Shown here: piece after piece, positions 7,510 to 14,072 of the stretch
Layout: each line of letters starts with the position of its first letter
Position numbering within the stretch: position 1 is the stretch's first letter
Assembly (NCBI GenBank): GCA_965196605.1
Contig: CBDAKK010000007.1
Location: 1-20,606 of the forward strand
Direction: 5' to 3'
Length of the DNA: 20,606 bases
Source: CBDAKK01 sp965196605
Lineage (GTDB): Bacteria; Spirochaetota; Spirochaetia; WTKD01; G963693115
Made by a program: the position numbers and the translations under genes
Notes under the pieces: generated by a model
The model's database searches: none
What the model was told of the DNA's origin: nothing
The model's input: the letters and a program-made list of their open reading frames with translations, nothing else

Positions 7510-8712
7510 TCAACTTTGCAAAACGCGTATGCCCGGTAGCTCTTTGCCCTCTAAAAACTCTAAAGACGCGCCGCCTCCAGTAGAAACATGAGAGAACTTT
7601 TCCACAAGCTTAAATTTATTTGCTGCGGCAACTGAGTCTCCACCACCTACTACGGATACAGCCTCACTCTTTGCAATAGCCTCTGCAAGTTCGCGCGTTC
7701 CGCGAGCAAAGGCATCAAATTCAAAAACGCCCATGGGGCCGTTCCACACCACTGTGGCCGCAGACACCATGCATTGCTTTATTGCCTCTATCGATTTCGA
7801 GCCTACATCCATTGCAATACGTCCCTCGGGTATATCAACACCATGTATAGCCTCTGCCTCGGCATCCTCTGAAAACTCCCTTGCACAAACATGGTCAAGG
7901 GGTAGTATAACCTCAACATTGCGCTTCTTCGCTTCGTTCAAAAAGTCTTGTGCAACGCCCTCAAACTCCGCTTCATAGAGGCTCTTGCCTATGCTGTGTC
8001 CTTGCGCCTTTAAAAACGTGTAGGCCATGCCGCCCCCTATGATAAAGGTTTTTGTCGTAGCGAGAAGCGACTGGAGCACCTGTATTTTGCTTGAAACCTT
8101 TGCTCCCCCCACAACTGCAACAAAGGGTTGCGCAGGGCTTGATAAAAGCGGTTGTAAAAAAGAAACCTCTTTTTTTATAAGCAAGCCAGCATAAGACGGG
8201 AGTACGTGAGCAACACCCTCTGTAGAGGCATGCGCGCGGTGCGCGCTACCAAATGCGTCGTTTACAAAGACATCCGCAAGCAATGCAAGCTGCTGAGCAA
8301 AGGTTTCATCATTATCGGTTTCTTCTTTATAATAGCGCACGTTTTCCAAGAGCAAGACATTCCCAGCATCAAGGTTCTCCACTGCGTCCTGAACATCTTT
8401 GCCAATAACGTCATTCGCCATGACAACCTTTGCTTGCATACCCGTTTCTTTAAAAAGCATTTGCAAGTGATCTGCAACGGGCGCCAAGGAATACTCGGGC
8501 AGTTTTTTTCCCTTTGGTCTTCCTAAGTGACTCACTAAAATAAGCTTTGCCTTGTGGTTCAGCACATGTTGTATTGAACTCAGTGCTGCGCGTATGCGCG
8601 TATCATCTGAAATGCGCCCGTCACGGAGCGGGACATTAAAGTCAACGCGCATGAGTACGCGTTTAGACTCACACGCGGCGGCAAAAGAGCTGCTGTCAAT
8701 GGTTTGTAGCAT
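7510..8712 (-). CDS. pgk: Phosphoglycerate kinase
   Basis: Transfers phosphate from 1,3-bisphosphoglycerate to ADP. From the ATG at 8712 the protein has about 400 residues, typical of bacterial PGK. It contains the substrate-binding VLMRVDFNVPLRDG near residue 20, SHLGRPKG, ENVRYYKEE, VVGGAKVSSK, WNGPMGVFE and the nucleotide-binding GGGDSVAA and STGGGASLE. The frame extends 33 nt further upstream to a TTG inside gap, but the ATG 7 bp after the gap stop matches the family N-terminus. The ribosome binding site is weak, so coupling to gap translation is likely. Confidence 0.97.
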   Translation of the reverse strand: MLQTIDSSSFAAACESKRVLMRVDFNVPLRDGRISDDTRIRAALSSIQHVLNHKAKLILVSHLGRPKGKKLPEYSLAPVADHLQMLFKETGMQAKVVMANDVIGKDVQDAVENLDAGNVLLLENVRYYKEETDNDETFAQQLALLADVFVNDAFGSAHRAHASTEGVAHVLPSYAGLLIKKEVSFLQPLLSSPAQPFVAVVGGAKVSSKIQVLQSLLATTKTFIIGGGMAYTFLKAQGHSIGKSLYEAEFEGVAQDFLNEAKKRNVEVILPLDHVCAREFSEDAEAEAIHGVDIPEGRIAMDVGSKSIEAIKQCMVSAATVVWNGPMGVFEFDAFARGTRELAEAIAKSEAVSVVGGGDSVAAANKFKLVEKFSHVSTGGGASLEFLEGKELPGIRVLQS

Positions 8713-8719
8713 AGCCAAC

Positions 8720-9727
8720 TTAGAGTGTAGAAAGTTTCTTTGCAAGGTCTACAACACGCGAAGAATACCCCCACTCGTTGTCATACCACGAAAATACCTT
8801 AATCATATTTCCCATGACCATGGTGCTCGTTGCATCAAATATAGACGAATGCGGGTTATGCACAATGTCTATGGACACAATGGGGTCTTCGGTATATTCC
8901 AAAACGCCCTTGAGTTGGTTCTGCGCATAGTCTTTCACTACGGCGTTTACTTCTTCCACGCTCGTTTGTTTTTCCACAATTGCAACCAAGTCGACAATCG
9001 AGCCCGTAGGCGTTGGTACGCGCATGGCCACCCCATCAAGTTTGCCGTTAAGCTGAGGCAAGACCTTGCCCACCGCTCGCGCAGCACCCGTAGTGGTTGG
9101 AATAATAGACAAGGCTGCCGAACGTGCTCTGCGCAAGTCTTTATGCGGCGCGTCTAGTATAATTTGGTCGTTTGTGTAGGCATGCACCGTGGTCATATAC
9201 CCCTTTTGTATGCCAAACTTTTCATCGAGTATTTTCGCTATGGGCGCAAGGCAGTTTGTAGTACATGATGCGTTAGAAACACAGCGGTCTGTGCTGCGCA
9301 GCGCATCCTCGTTAACGCCCATGACAATAGTATTATCTATTGCATCCTTTGCAGGCACAGTAAGTATAACGCGCTTTGCGGGAAACTGTGCGTTTTCAAG
9401 ATGGTCTCCATATCCGCCTTTAGCAGAACTGCGTTCTGCAAAGACGCCAGTAGCCTCGACAACTACGTCTGGCGCTACACCCCAAGGAATGTTCTTTGGG
9501 CTTCGCTCCGCGAAAACCTTATATTGCTTTCCATTTACGATGAGCGAGGTATCATCATACGAAACCTCACCAGGAAATTTGCCCTGCGTTGAATCATAAC
9601 GCAAAAGCATGCACAGCGTCTTAGTATCAGTAAGGTCATTAATCCCCACCACGTCTAGCCCCTTCTCCAGTGCTATTTTAAAAACATTTCGCCCTATACG
9701 GCCAAACCCGTTAATTGCAAGCTTCAT
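8720..9727 (-). CDS. gap: Glyceraldehyde-3-phosphate dehydrogenase, type I
   Basis: Oxidises glyceraldehyde 3-phosphate to 1,3-bisphosphoglycerate with NAD. The protein has 335 residues, the full family length. It has the Rossmann motif NGFGRIGR at 6-13, an aspartate at 31 in the adenosine-ribose pocket (favouring NAD over NADP), catalytic C155 in SNASCTTNCLAP, and H182 in TTVHAYTNDQ. The C-terminus ends with the conserved SWYDNEWGYSSRVVDL. A strong AGGAGG (plus-strand 9732-9737) precedes the ATG. It is the first gene of gap-pgk-tpiA-secG and has a near-consensus promoter upstream. Confidence 0.97.
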   Translation of the reverse strand: MKLAINGFGRIGRNVFKIALEKGLDVVGINDLTDTKTLCMLLRYDSTQGKFPGEVSYDDTSLIVNGKQYKVFAERSPKNIPWGVAPDVVVEATGVFAERSSAKGGYGDHLENAQFPAKRVILTVPAKDAIDNTIVMGVNEDALRSTDRCVSNASCTTNCLAPIAKILDEKFGIQKGYMTTVHAYTNDQIILDAPHKDLRRARSAALSIIPTTTGAARAVGKVLPQLNGKLDGVAMRVPTPTGSIVDLVAIVEKQTSVEEVNAVVKDYAQNQLKGVLEYTEDPIVSIDIVHNPHSSIFDATSTMVMGNMIKVFSWYDNEWGYSSRVVDLAKKLSTL

Positions 9728-9786
9728 GTATCCTCCTAAACAATTACATTTATATAAACGTATCGTGTAATATTGTATTCTTTTTT

Positions 9787-9816
9787 ATTGTAGGTAATAG
9801 AACAAATAGCTGTCAA
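9787..9816 (-). promoter_or_regulatory. gap: Sigma-70 promoter of the gap operon
   Basis: On the minus strand TTGACA (9811-9816, 6 of 6) is followed by an 18-bp spacer and TACAAT (9787-9792, 5 of 6). This gives a leader of about 50 nt ending with AGGAGG before gap. Its strength fits high glycolytic enzyme expression. Confidence 0.75.
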
Positions 9817-10135
9817 TCTAACAATGCTATGCGGACAAAGTTGCCTTGTGGAAGCCCCCCATGGGACGGCTTGAGGACTCTCATGAGCGAAGCGTGGGGG
9901 TGCAAACTATATTGTATAAGCACCGCTGTGCGGTGCAAACATAGAGTCATAGCAAAACTCGCTGTCTTATGAAATATGACACGAGTAATGCGCTTATGCG
10001 CGGGTGAGTAGCGGCAAATATGAAATTGACCTGTTCTGCATTGCATGTGAAATTGTTCACGTACAACAATTATTACACCATCTATTACACCATCGCCTAA
10101 AGTAAATGTCTTGATTTCCAAACTCATGCTCACTG
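9817..10135. other. Intergenic stretch between the gap promoter and the accessory island
   Basis: No gene was accepted. A minus-strand open frame of 106 codons (9813-10133) starts in a protein-like way (MSLEIKTFTLGDGVIDGV) but has no ribosome binding site, degrades in composition after about 45 codons, and ends in the gap -35 box. It could be a gene remnant. A hairpin GCACCGC-TGT-GCGGTGC sits at 9920-9936, without a T tract on either strand. Confidence 0.35.
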
Positions 10136-10169
10136 CTTTTCTGTTGCACTTATCCCTTTAATCCACCCT
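10136..10169 (+). repeat. 34-bp upstream element, copy 1 (before parA-like gene)
   Basis: Matches 11503-11536 with two mismatches over 34 bp (at 10141 and 10143). The last 26 bp (10144-10169, beginning TTGCACTTATCC) are identical. It ends 17 bp before the -35 box of the parA-like gene. That spacing is nearly the same as for copy 2, which suggests an operator or activator site rather than a chance repeat. Confidence 0.85.
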
Positions 10170-10186
10170 TCAGTGCAAACACTACC

Positions 10187-10216
10187 TTGACCTAGCTAAT
10201 ACTGCAGCACTATAAT
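10187..10216 (+). promoter_or_regulatory. Sigma-70 promoter of the parA-like gene
   Basis: TTGACC (10187-10192, 5 of 6), an 18-bp spacer, then TATAAT (10211-10216, 6 of 6). The start codon is only 7 nt after the -10 box, so the predicted transcription start coincides with the ATG and the mRNA would be leaderless. This agrees with the absence of a ribosome binding site. Confidence 0.7.
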
Positions 10217-10223
10217 AACTTTG

Positions 10224-11270
10224 ATGTCTAAAGTGCTATCATTTTTTAATCATAAAGGAGGCGTGGGCAAAACAACATCAGTACATAACATTGGATATGG
10301 ATTAGCAAAACTAGGAAAAAAAGTCTTACTTATTGATGCAGACCCACAAATGAATTTGACAGCGGCCGTATATGGTCTATCAACTGAATCTTATTATGGC
10401 TATGATGAAATTTCAAAGTGGAAGGAATATAATCAAAAGTATACCGCTTTTAGTAAAGTACTAGAAAACATAATACAAAGCAAAACCAATAACACTACGC
10501 AGTTTTACACATATCAAGATGCACAATATAATAACATTGCATTTGATTTATTACGTGGTGATATAACACTAAATTCACTTGATGCAGACGTTATGAGTCT
10601 GGTATTAACCAAGAATAATTTAACAAAACATGCGATACATGCTTTACCAAGTAAACTATTTGATATATATAAAGACTATGATTTCGTACTCATAGATCAA
10701 TCGCCCTCAGCATCAAGTATCATTAACGCTATAGTTTCTCTCACGGCTTCATATGTAATTATCCCATGCACCCCAACATTTTTTAGCTTGCAAGCAGTAA
10801 ATAATTTAGTCGATGTTTGGAAACACTGGAGACGTCTTCTAGAATATTATGAAGCTACTTACAATGAACAAGGACTTATATTAGAATCAAAATTTTTAGG
10901 AATAATAATACAACTTGGAAAAAGATGGAAAAGTGGCAACGCAAAGCATACAGAAGAATGGAAAAAAATTGTTAACGAAGGAATATCTGAATTTGTAAAG
11001 TTTCAAAGCAGCAACAGTATTGACAAGGATGATTTTAGAAAAATCTTTTCAGGAGAGGAAAGTTCTCCGTACATAATTTCAACATATGATGATTTCACAC
11101 CGAAACTTAGAAGTATTGCAGAAGACAAAGGAACTGCATTTGTAGCTCTTAAAGAATCAGATTTGCCACAAAGTAATGCTAATGAAAATAATAACCAGTA
11201 TCTCAAATCATGGCAAAGCATGCAAAAAACAAACGAATATATTTGTCAAAGTCTTATAAAATTACTCTAG
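10224..11270 (+). CDS. Orphan ParA/MinD-family ATPase
   Basis: A deviant Walker A ATPase of the ParA/Soj superfamily, which normally forms ATP-dependent dimers on DNA or membrane to position DNA or protein cargo. The 348 residues show Walker A KGGVGKTT (11-18) with the signature lysine K11, the A' motif DADPQ (38-42) and Walker B VLIDQSPS around D158. It is longer than minimal ParA (about 260) because of an insertion at about 55-110 and a C-terminal extension from about 245. No ParB, parS cluster, replication initiator or Min partner is visible. The gene is markedly more AT-rich than its neighbours, implying horizontal acquisition from a plasmid or phage. The chosen start is the ATG at 10224; a TTG one codon upstream is less likely. 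It ends in TAG. A role in segregation is not established. Confidence 0.85.
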   Translation: MSKVLSFFNHKGGVGKTTSVHNIGYGLAKLGKKVLLIDADPQMNLTAAVYGLSTESYYGYDEISKWKEYNQKYTAFSKVLENIIQSKTNNTTQFYTYQDAQYNNIAFDLLRGDITLNSLDADVMSLVLTKNNLTKHAIHALPSKLFDIYKDYDFVLIDQSPSASSIINAIVSLTASYVIIPCTPTFFSLQAVNNLVDVWKHWRRLLEYYEATYNEQGLILESKFLGIIIQLGKRWKSGNAKHTEEWKKIVNEGISEFVKFQSSNSIDKDDFRKIFSGEESSPYIISTYDDFTPKLRSIAEDKGTAFVALKESDLPQSNANENNNQYLKSWQSMQKTNEYICQSLIKLL

Positions 11271-11502
11271 TCTTTTTTCGAATATTATTACTATTCATCC
11301 CACGCTTCTGCCATTTTGTCAAAACTAACGCAGAGTAATTTCAGCATAGGTCGCGTATATAGTCCCCACTCTCGCAATACCATCTAGGCACATACCACCA
11401 CTATCACAAGCATTCATACAGACCATATCCACACGTTTTGTTTCATACATTCCATTCCTTAATTATTTGCTACTTCATACTTACCAATCACACAAGGTGT
11501 CT

Positions 11503-11536
11503 CTTTTGTTTTGCACTTATCCCTTTAATCCACCCT
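11503..11536 (+). repeat. 34-bp upstream element, copy 2 (before ankyrin lipoprotein gene)
   Basis: Second copy of the element at 10136-10169, with mismatches at 11508 and 11510 and 26 identical bases at 11511-11536. It ends 16 bp before the -35 box of the ankyrin lipoprotein promoter. The two copies bound a 1367-bp unit that contains the parA-like gene. Sequence similarity stops abruptly downstream of the element. Confidence 0.85.
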
Positions 11537-11552
11537 GTTTCACACTCAAGTA

Positions 11553-11581
11553 TTGCAATAAAATATTTTTTATATTACAAT
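11553..11581 (+). promoter_or_regulatory. Sigma-70 promoter of the ankyrin lipoprotein gene
   Basis: TTGCAA (11553-11558, 5 of 6), a 17-bp spacer, then TACAAT (11576-11581, 5 of 6). Transcription would begin near 11588, after the in-frame ATG at 11583. That supports the ATG at 11607, which has GGAGA 7 nt upstream, as the real start. Confidence 0.6.
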
Positions 11582-11606
11582 TATGAAAAACAATGGAGAT
11601 TATGTT

Positions 11607-12905
11607 ATGAAAAAACTCTCAAAATTATACGTGAGTCTCTTGTGCACCCTTGTGCTTGTAGGCTCATGCGACCTAAACCTAGACAAGGTACTGGAGAAAA
11701 ATGGAAATAAACCGTCACAAACATCATTGAACAAAAGCTTGCTTATTGCCAGCAAAAACGGCAACCTACAGCAAGTACAGGCCTTGTTGCAAGCGGGGGC
11801 TGATGTAAACGCACAAGACCTCCAGGGCTACACCGCGCTCATGTACGCAGCACAAGGGGGGCACGACACCGTGCTTGCAACGCTGCTTAAAAACAAGGCC
11901 AACCCCACAATACAGGACAAGCGCGGCAATGACGTGCTAGCATTCCTCTCGGCTCAGCCAAGCGCAAGTACCATGCAGCTCTTAAAAAGCGCGCTCACGC
12001 AACACAAGGCAAGCCCAGCGACTATGACCGCATTTAGTAGTGCGCTTGCTAAACAAGGGACAAAATCCCAAACAGAACTGAATAATGAATTGTTCTTATG
12101 GGCAGAGCGTGGACTCACCTCACGAGTACGGGCAGTGCTTGCCCAAGGCGCAGAGATTAACAGCGCTTACACAACACACAGCAACTACACTCCCTTAGCA
12201 GCTGCCATAAATGGATATCATGAAGAGACCGTAATGGCGTTACTAAGCTATAAGAATATCGATGTTAATAAAGCGTATGGTAACTATGACCTTTCTTCAT
12301 TCCCCCTACGAGAAGCAGCAATAAGTGGGCAGGCTTCCATATTCTACGCCTTGCTCAAACACCCCAATATAGACGTAAACCAGCAAGACCATGAAGGTAG
12401 AACTACGCTGTCTGGACTTGAAAAAGAACTAACACCCTTGTCTGTTTATAAAGATAATATACGCCTTTCTGACAAACAAAAGCAGGAAATACAGCAGCAA
12501 ATAACCCTACTCAAGCAAAAGGGCGCGGAGTCTGTGAGCAAGGTAGTAATTGACGGCATGAGTACAAGAACAAAAGCTCTAGAAATAAAAGCAGGAACAA
12601 CCCACCAATTCACAGCCACAATAACGCAAAGCCCCAACAAGGTAGCACTCAAACCCCATTGGAAAATATGCTGGTCAGCTGGAAATGGGCGCGGATACAT
12701 AGACCAAACCGGGCTTTACACCGCCCCAAAGACGTTAACCACTTCAAGTAAGCAGCCTCCATCTTCCACAAAACCCTCTAAAAACCCTACTCCGCCTTCG
12801 TCCCCAAAGACACGTATACAAATCTGTGTACACGCGGGTGGTAAAAAAGATGAAACAGGCTCATACCATCAAGATGTAAAAACGGTTTTCATTGTTAGTA
12901 ATTAA
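11607..12905 (+). CDS. Ankyrin-repeat lipoprotein with C-terminal Ig-like (Big) domain
   Basis: Not a named protein, but its parts are recognisable. The lipoprotein signal is MKKLSKLYVSLLCTLVLVGSC, with the predicted lipidated cysteine at 21. Two ankyrin blocks follow: residues about 40-125 (SKNGNLQQVQALLQAGADVN and YTALMYAAQGGHDTVLATLL) and about 160-265 (AERGLTSRVRAVLAQGAEIN, YTPLAAAINGYHEETVMALL and a further divergent repeat). The C-terminal roughly 110 residues contain WSAGNGRGYIDQTGLYTAP, the typical core of bacterial Ig-like Big domains, interrupted by a Ser/Thr/Pro/Lys-rich insert. The protein should sit on the outer face of the inner membrane or on the outer membrane, where ankyrin repeats would bind another protein. 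An ATG at 11583 lies too close to the promoter. The gene shares its upstream element with the parA-like gene and ends at a hairpin terminator. Confidence 0.82.
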   Translation: MKKLSKLYVSLLCTLVLVGSCDLNLDKVLEKNGNKPSQTSLNKSLLIASKNGNLQQVQALLQAGADVNAQDLQGYTALMYAAQGGHDTVLATLLKNKANPTIQDKRGNDVLAFLSAQPSASTMQLLKSALTQHKASPATMTAFSSALAKQGTKSQTELNNELFLWAERGLTSRVRAVLAQGAEINSAYTTHSNYTPLAAAINGYHEETVMALLSYKNIDVNKAYGNYDLSSFPLREAAISGQASIFYALLKHPNIDVNQQDHEGRTTLSGLEKELTPLSVYKDNIRLSDKQKQEIQQQITLLKQKGAESVSKVVIDGMSTRTKALEIKAGTTHQFTATITQSPNKVALKPHWKICWSAGNGRGYIDQTGLYTAPKTLTTSSKQPPSSTKPSKNPTPPSSPKTRIQICVHAGGKKDETGSYHQDVKTVFIVSN

Positions 12906-12924
12906 AATAACACAAATCAAACCT

Positions 12925-12956
12925 AAGGCGCATAGTGCTAAGCCTACGCGCCTTTT
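12925..12956 (+). terminator. Rho-independent terminator after the ankyrin lipoprotein gene
   Basis: A 7-bp stem, AAGGCGC (12925-12931) with GCGCCTT (12948-12954), extends inwards by TAG/CTA after one mismatch and is followed by a short T run (12953-12956). It lies 20 bp after the stop codon. Confidence 0.6.
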
Positions 12957-13243
12957 CATGCAAGCCTTGCTGATGTTGTAATAAGCAACAAGTCTAGACT
13001 TTTCCTCCAACATGTTTAGACTTCTTCCCCAACATGTTTAGACTTTTCCTCCAACATGTTTAGACTTCTTCCCCAACATGTTTAGACTTTTTCCCCAACA
13101 TGTTTAGACTTTTCCCTCAAAAAGTCTAGACTTTTTCCTCACTCGTGGTGAAGCCGTGCGTGTGCTTAGCCCTATGTGGGTGTGTACCTGCATGGTCTCA
13201 TGCGAGTGCGTGGTGTGAGGCACCGGGGTGTAGAAAACAGAAC
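12957..13243. other. Convergent intergenic region holding the tandem array
   Basis: No gene is seen between the ankyrin terminator and the 3' end of the Cof-type gene. The first half holds the 22-bp repeat array. The remainder (13148-13243) is GT-rich on the plus strand and contains a short CATGgtctCATG motif. No minus-strand terminator for the Cof gene was identified here. Confidence 0.5.
12994..13147. repeat. 22-bp tandem repeat array, about 6.5 units
   Basis: Seven consecutive 22-bp units start at 12994, 13016, 13038, 13060, 13082, 13104 and 13126. The core is TTAGACTT, a pyrimidine tract, then CAACATGT. Units 2 and 4 are identical and units 1 and 3 differ by one base, giving a 44-bp higher-order period. 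Units 6 and 7 are diverged. The array is bounded by palindromes: AAGTCTAGACTT at 12990-13001 and the perfect 18-bp AAAAAGTCTAGACTTTTT at 13119-13136. A 22-bp period is not a multiple of three, so it is not a coding repeat. Confidence 0.9.
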
Positions 13244-14047
13244 TTACAACAACAATAGCTTTTCTAAGAGACGCGCGGCGCCGTCTTCCTCATTGCTGTA
13301 GTCGGTGCGTGGTAGCTGCGGGGCAAGGCTTGCGGGCGCATTTTTCATGACGTAGGCGTGTTTGCACACTTCGAGCATGGGTGCGTCATTGTATGAGTCA
13401 CCCAAGGCAAGCGCCTGTGAAGCGTTGAGGTTAAGTTGCTGCATGACGTGCAAGAGCGCGTGAGACTTGGATGCTTCGCGCGTGAATATTTCTAAGTAGT
13501 GCAACATACTAAAGGTGGGAGTAACATCGGGTATGGCATGATGTATGGCGTTTTGTAATTCTTTCAGTTCTTCATGTTCGCTCACGCACATTATTTTTGA
13601 TATGGCATTGTCTTCAATGTCGTCCCATTCTTTGAGGAGGGTCACGGCAAGGCTGCTACGCTGCGTGTATTCTCGCAGCTCTTCTGTCGTCGCCCGCGCG
13701 TAGAGGGCATCGCCTATGTAGCAATGCATGTGCATGCTTTCAAAGTCCCGTTCCTTTATTTCAATGACCTTGCGCGCGGTCTGCCAGCTGAGGCTCTTGT
13801 CCCATATGAGCGAGAATTCATCACCCTCGCGCTTGTAAATGTGTACACCATTGGTGCAAATGAGGTAGTCACACAAATGCGTTGGCACTGCTTCCTTCAT
13901 GGCGGCAAAGGGTCTGCCCGTAGTGGGTACCAGGTGTATGCCCTTGTCTCGGAGTTTTTGCCACACTTCGCAAGTGTAGGTGCTCATGGTGTGGTCATTG
14001 CGTAGCAAGGTTCCATCAAGGTCTAGTGCAAGTAATGAAATGGACAT
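13244..14047 (-). CDS. Cof-type HAD-superfamily phosphatase
   Basis: Mg-dependent phosphatase of the haloacid dehalogenase superfamily, Cof/YidA (IIB cap) subfamily, acting in the cytoplasm on sugar phosphates or similar small phosphoesters. The 267 residues are the usual length. Motif I is LALDLDGTLLR with the nucleophilic D9 and acid D11, motif II is PTTGRP, motif III is the lysine in REASKSHALL, and motif IV is ALGDSYNDAPML. The cap domain lies between about residues 85 and 185. The natural substrate is not predictable. The gene is divergent from tatD across 25 bp. It has no ribosome binding site but has a TATAAT 9 nt before the ATG. Confidence 0.9.
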   Translation of the reverse strand: MSISLLALDLDGTLLRNDHTMSTYTCEVWQKLRDKGIHLVPTTGRPFAAMKEAVPTHLCDYLICTNGVHIYKREGDEFSLIWDKSLSWQTARKVIEIKERDFESMHMHCYIGDALYARATTEELREYTQRSSLAVTLLKEWDDIEDNAISKIMCVSEHEELKELQNAIHHAIPDVTPTFSMLHYLEIFTREASKSHALLHVMQQLNLNASQALALGDSYNDAPMLEVCKHAYVMKNAPASLAPQLPRTDYSNEEDGAARLLEKLLLL

Positions 14048-14056
14048 ATAAATTTA

Positions 14057-14064
14057 ATTATACT
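14057..14064. promoter_or_regulatory. Overlapping divergent -10 boxes between the Cof-type gene and tatD
   Basis: The 25-bp intergenic region contains TATAAT on the minus strand (14057-14062), 9 nt before the Cof-type start, and TATACT on the plus strand (14059-14064), 8 nt before the tatD start. No good -35 box was found for either. Both genes lack a Shine-Dalgarno sequence, so leaderless, mutually exclusive transcription is possible. Confidence 0.35.
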
Positions 14065-14072
14065 ATAAAACC

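Larger units (their letters stand above)
11271..11606. other. Intergenic stretch between the parA-like and ankyrin genes
   Basis: About 335 bp without an accepted gene. It carries the second 34-bp element (11503-11536) and the ankyrin-gene promoter (11553-11581). A minus-strand frame of 41 codons (11325-11450, begins MYETKRVDMV) is present but unsupported. The TCTTTTTTC just after the parA stop has no preceding hairpin, so no terminator is called. Confidence 0.4.

Noticed and set aside
9813..10133. 106-codon minus-strand frame upstream of gap
   Set aside because: The first 45 residues look protein-like, but there is no ribosome binding site, the second half is unconvincing, and the stop overlaps the gap -35 box. 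It may be a remnant.
11325..11450. 41-codon minus-strand frame starting MYETKRVDMV, followed in another frame by MLKLLCVSFDKMAEAWDE
   Set aside because: Both are short, AAGGA directly abuts the ATG with no spacing, and nothing was recognised. Possibly a decayed small gene.
12990..13147. CRISPR array
   Set aside because: The units are contiguous 22-bp tandem repeats with no unique spacers, and no cas genes are nearby.
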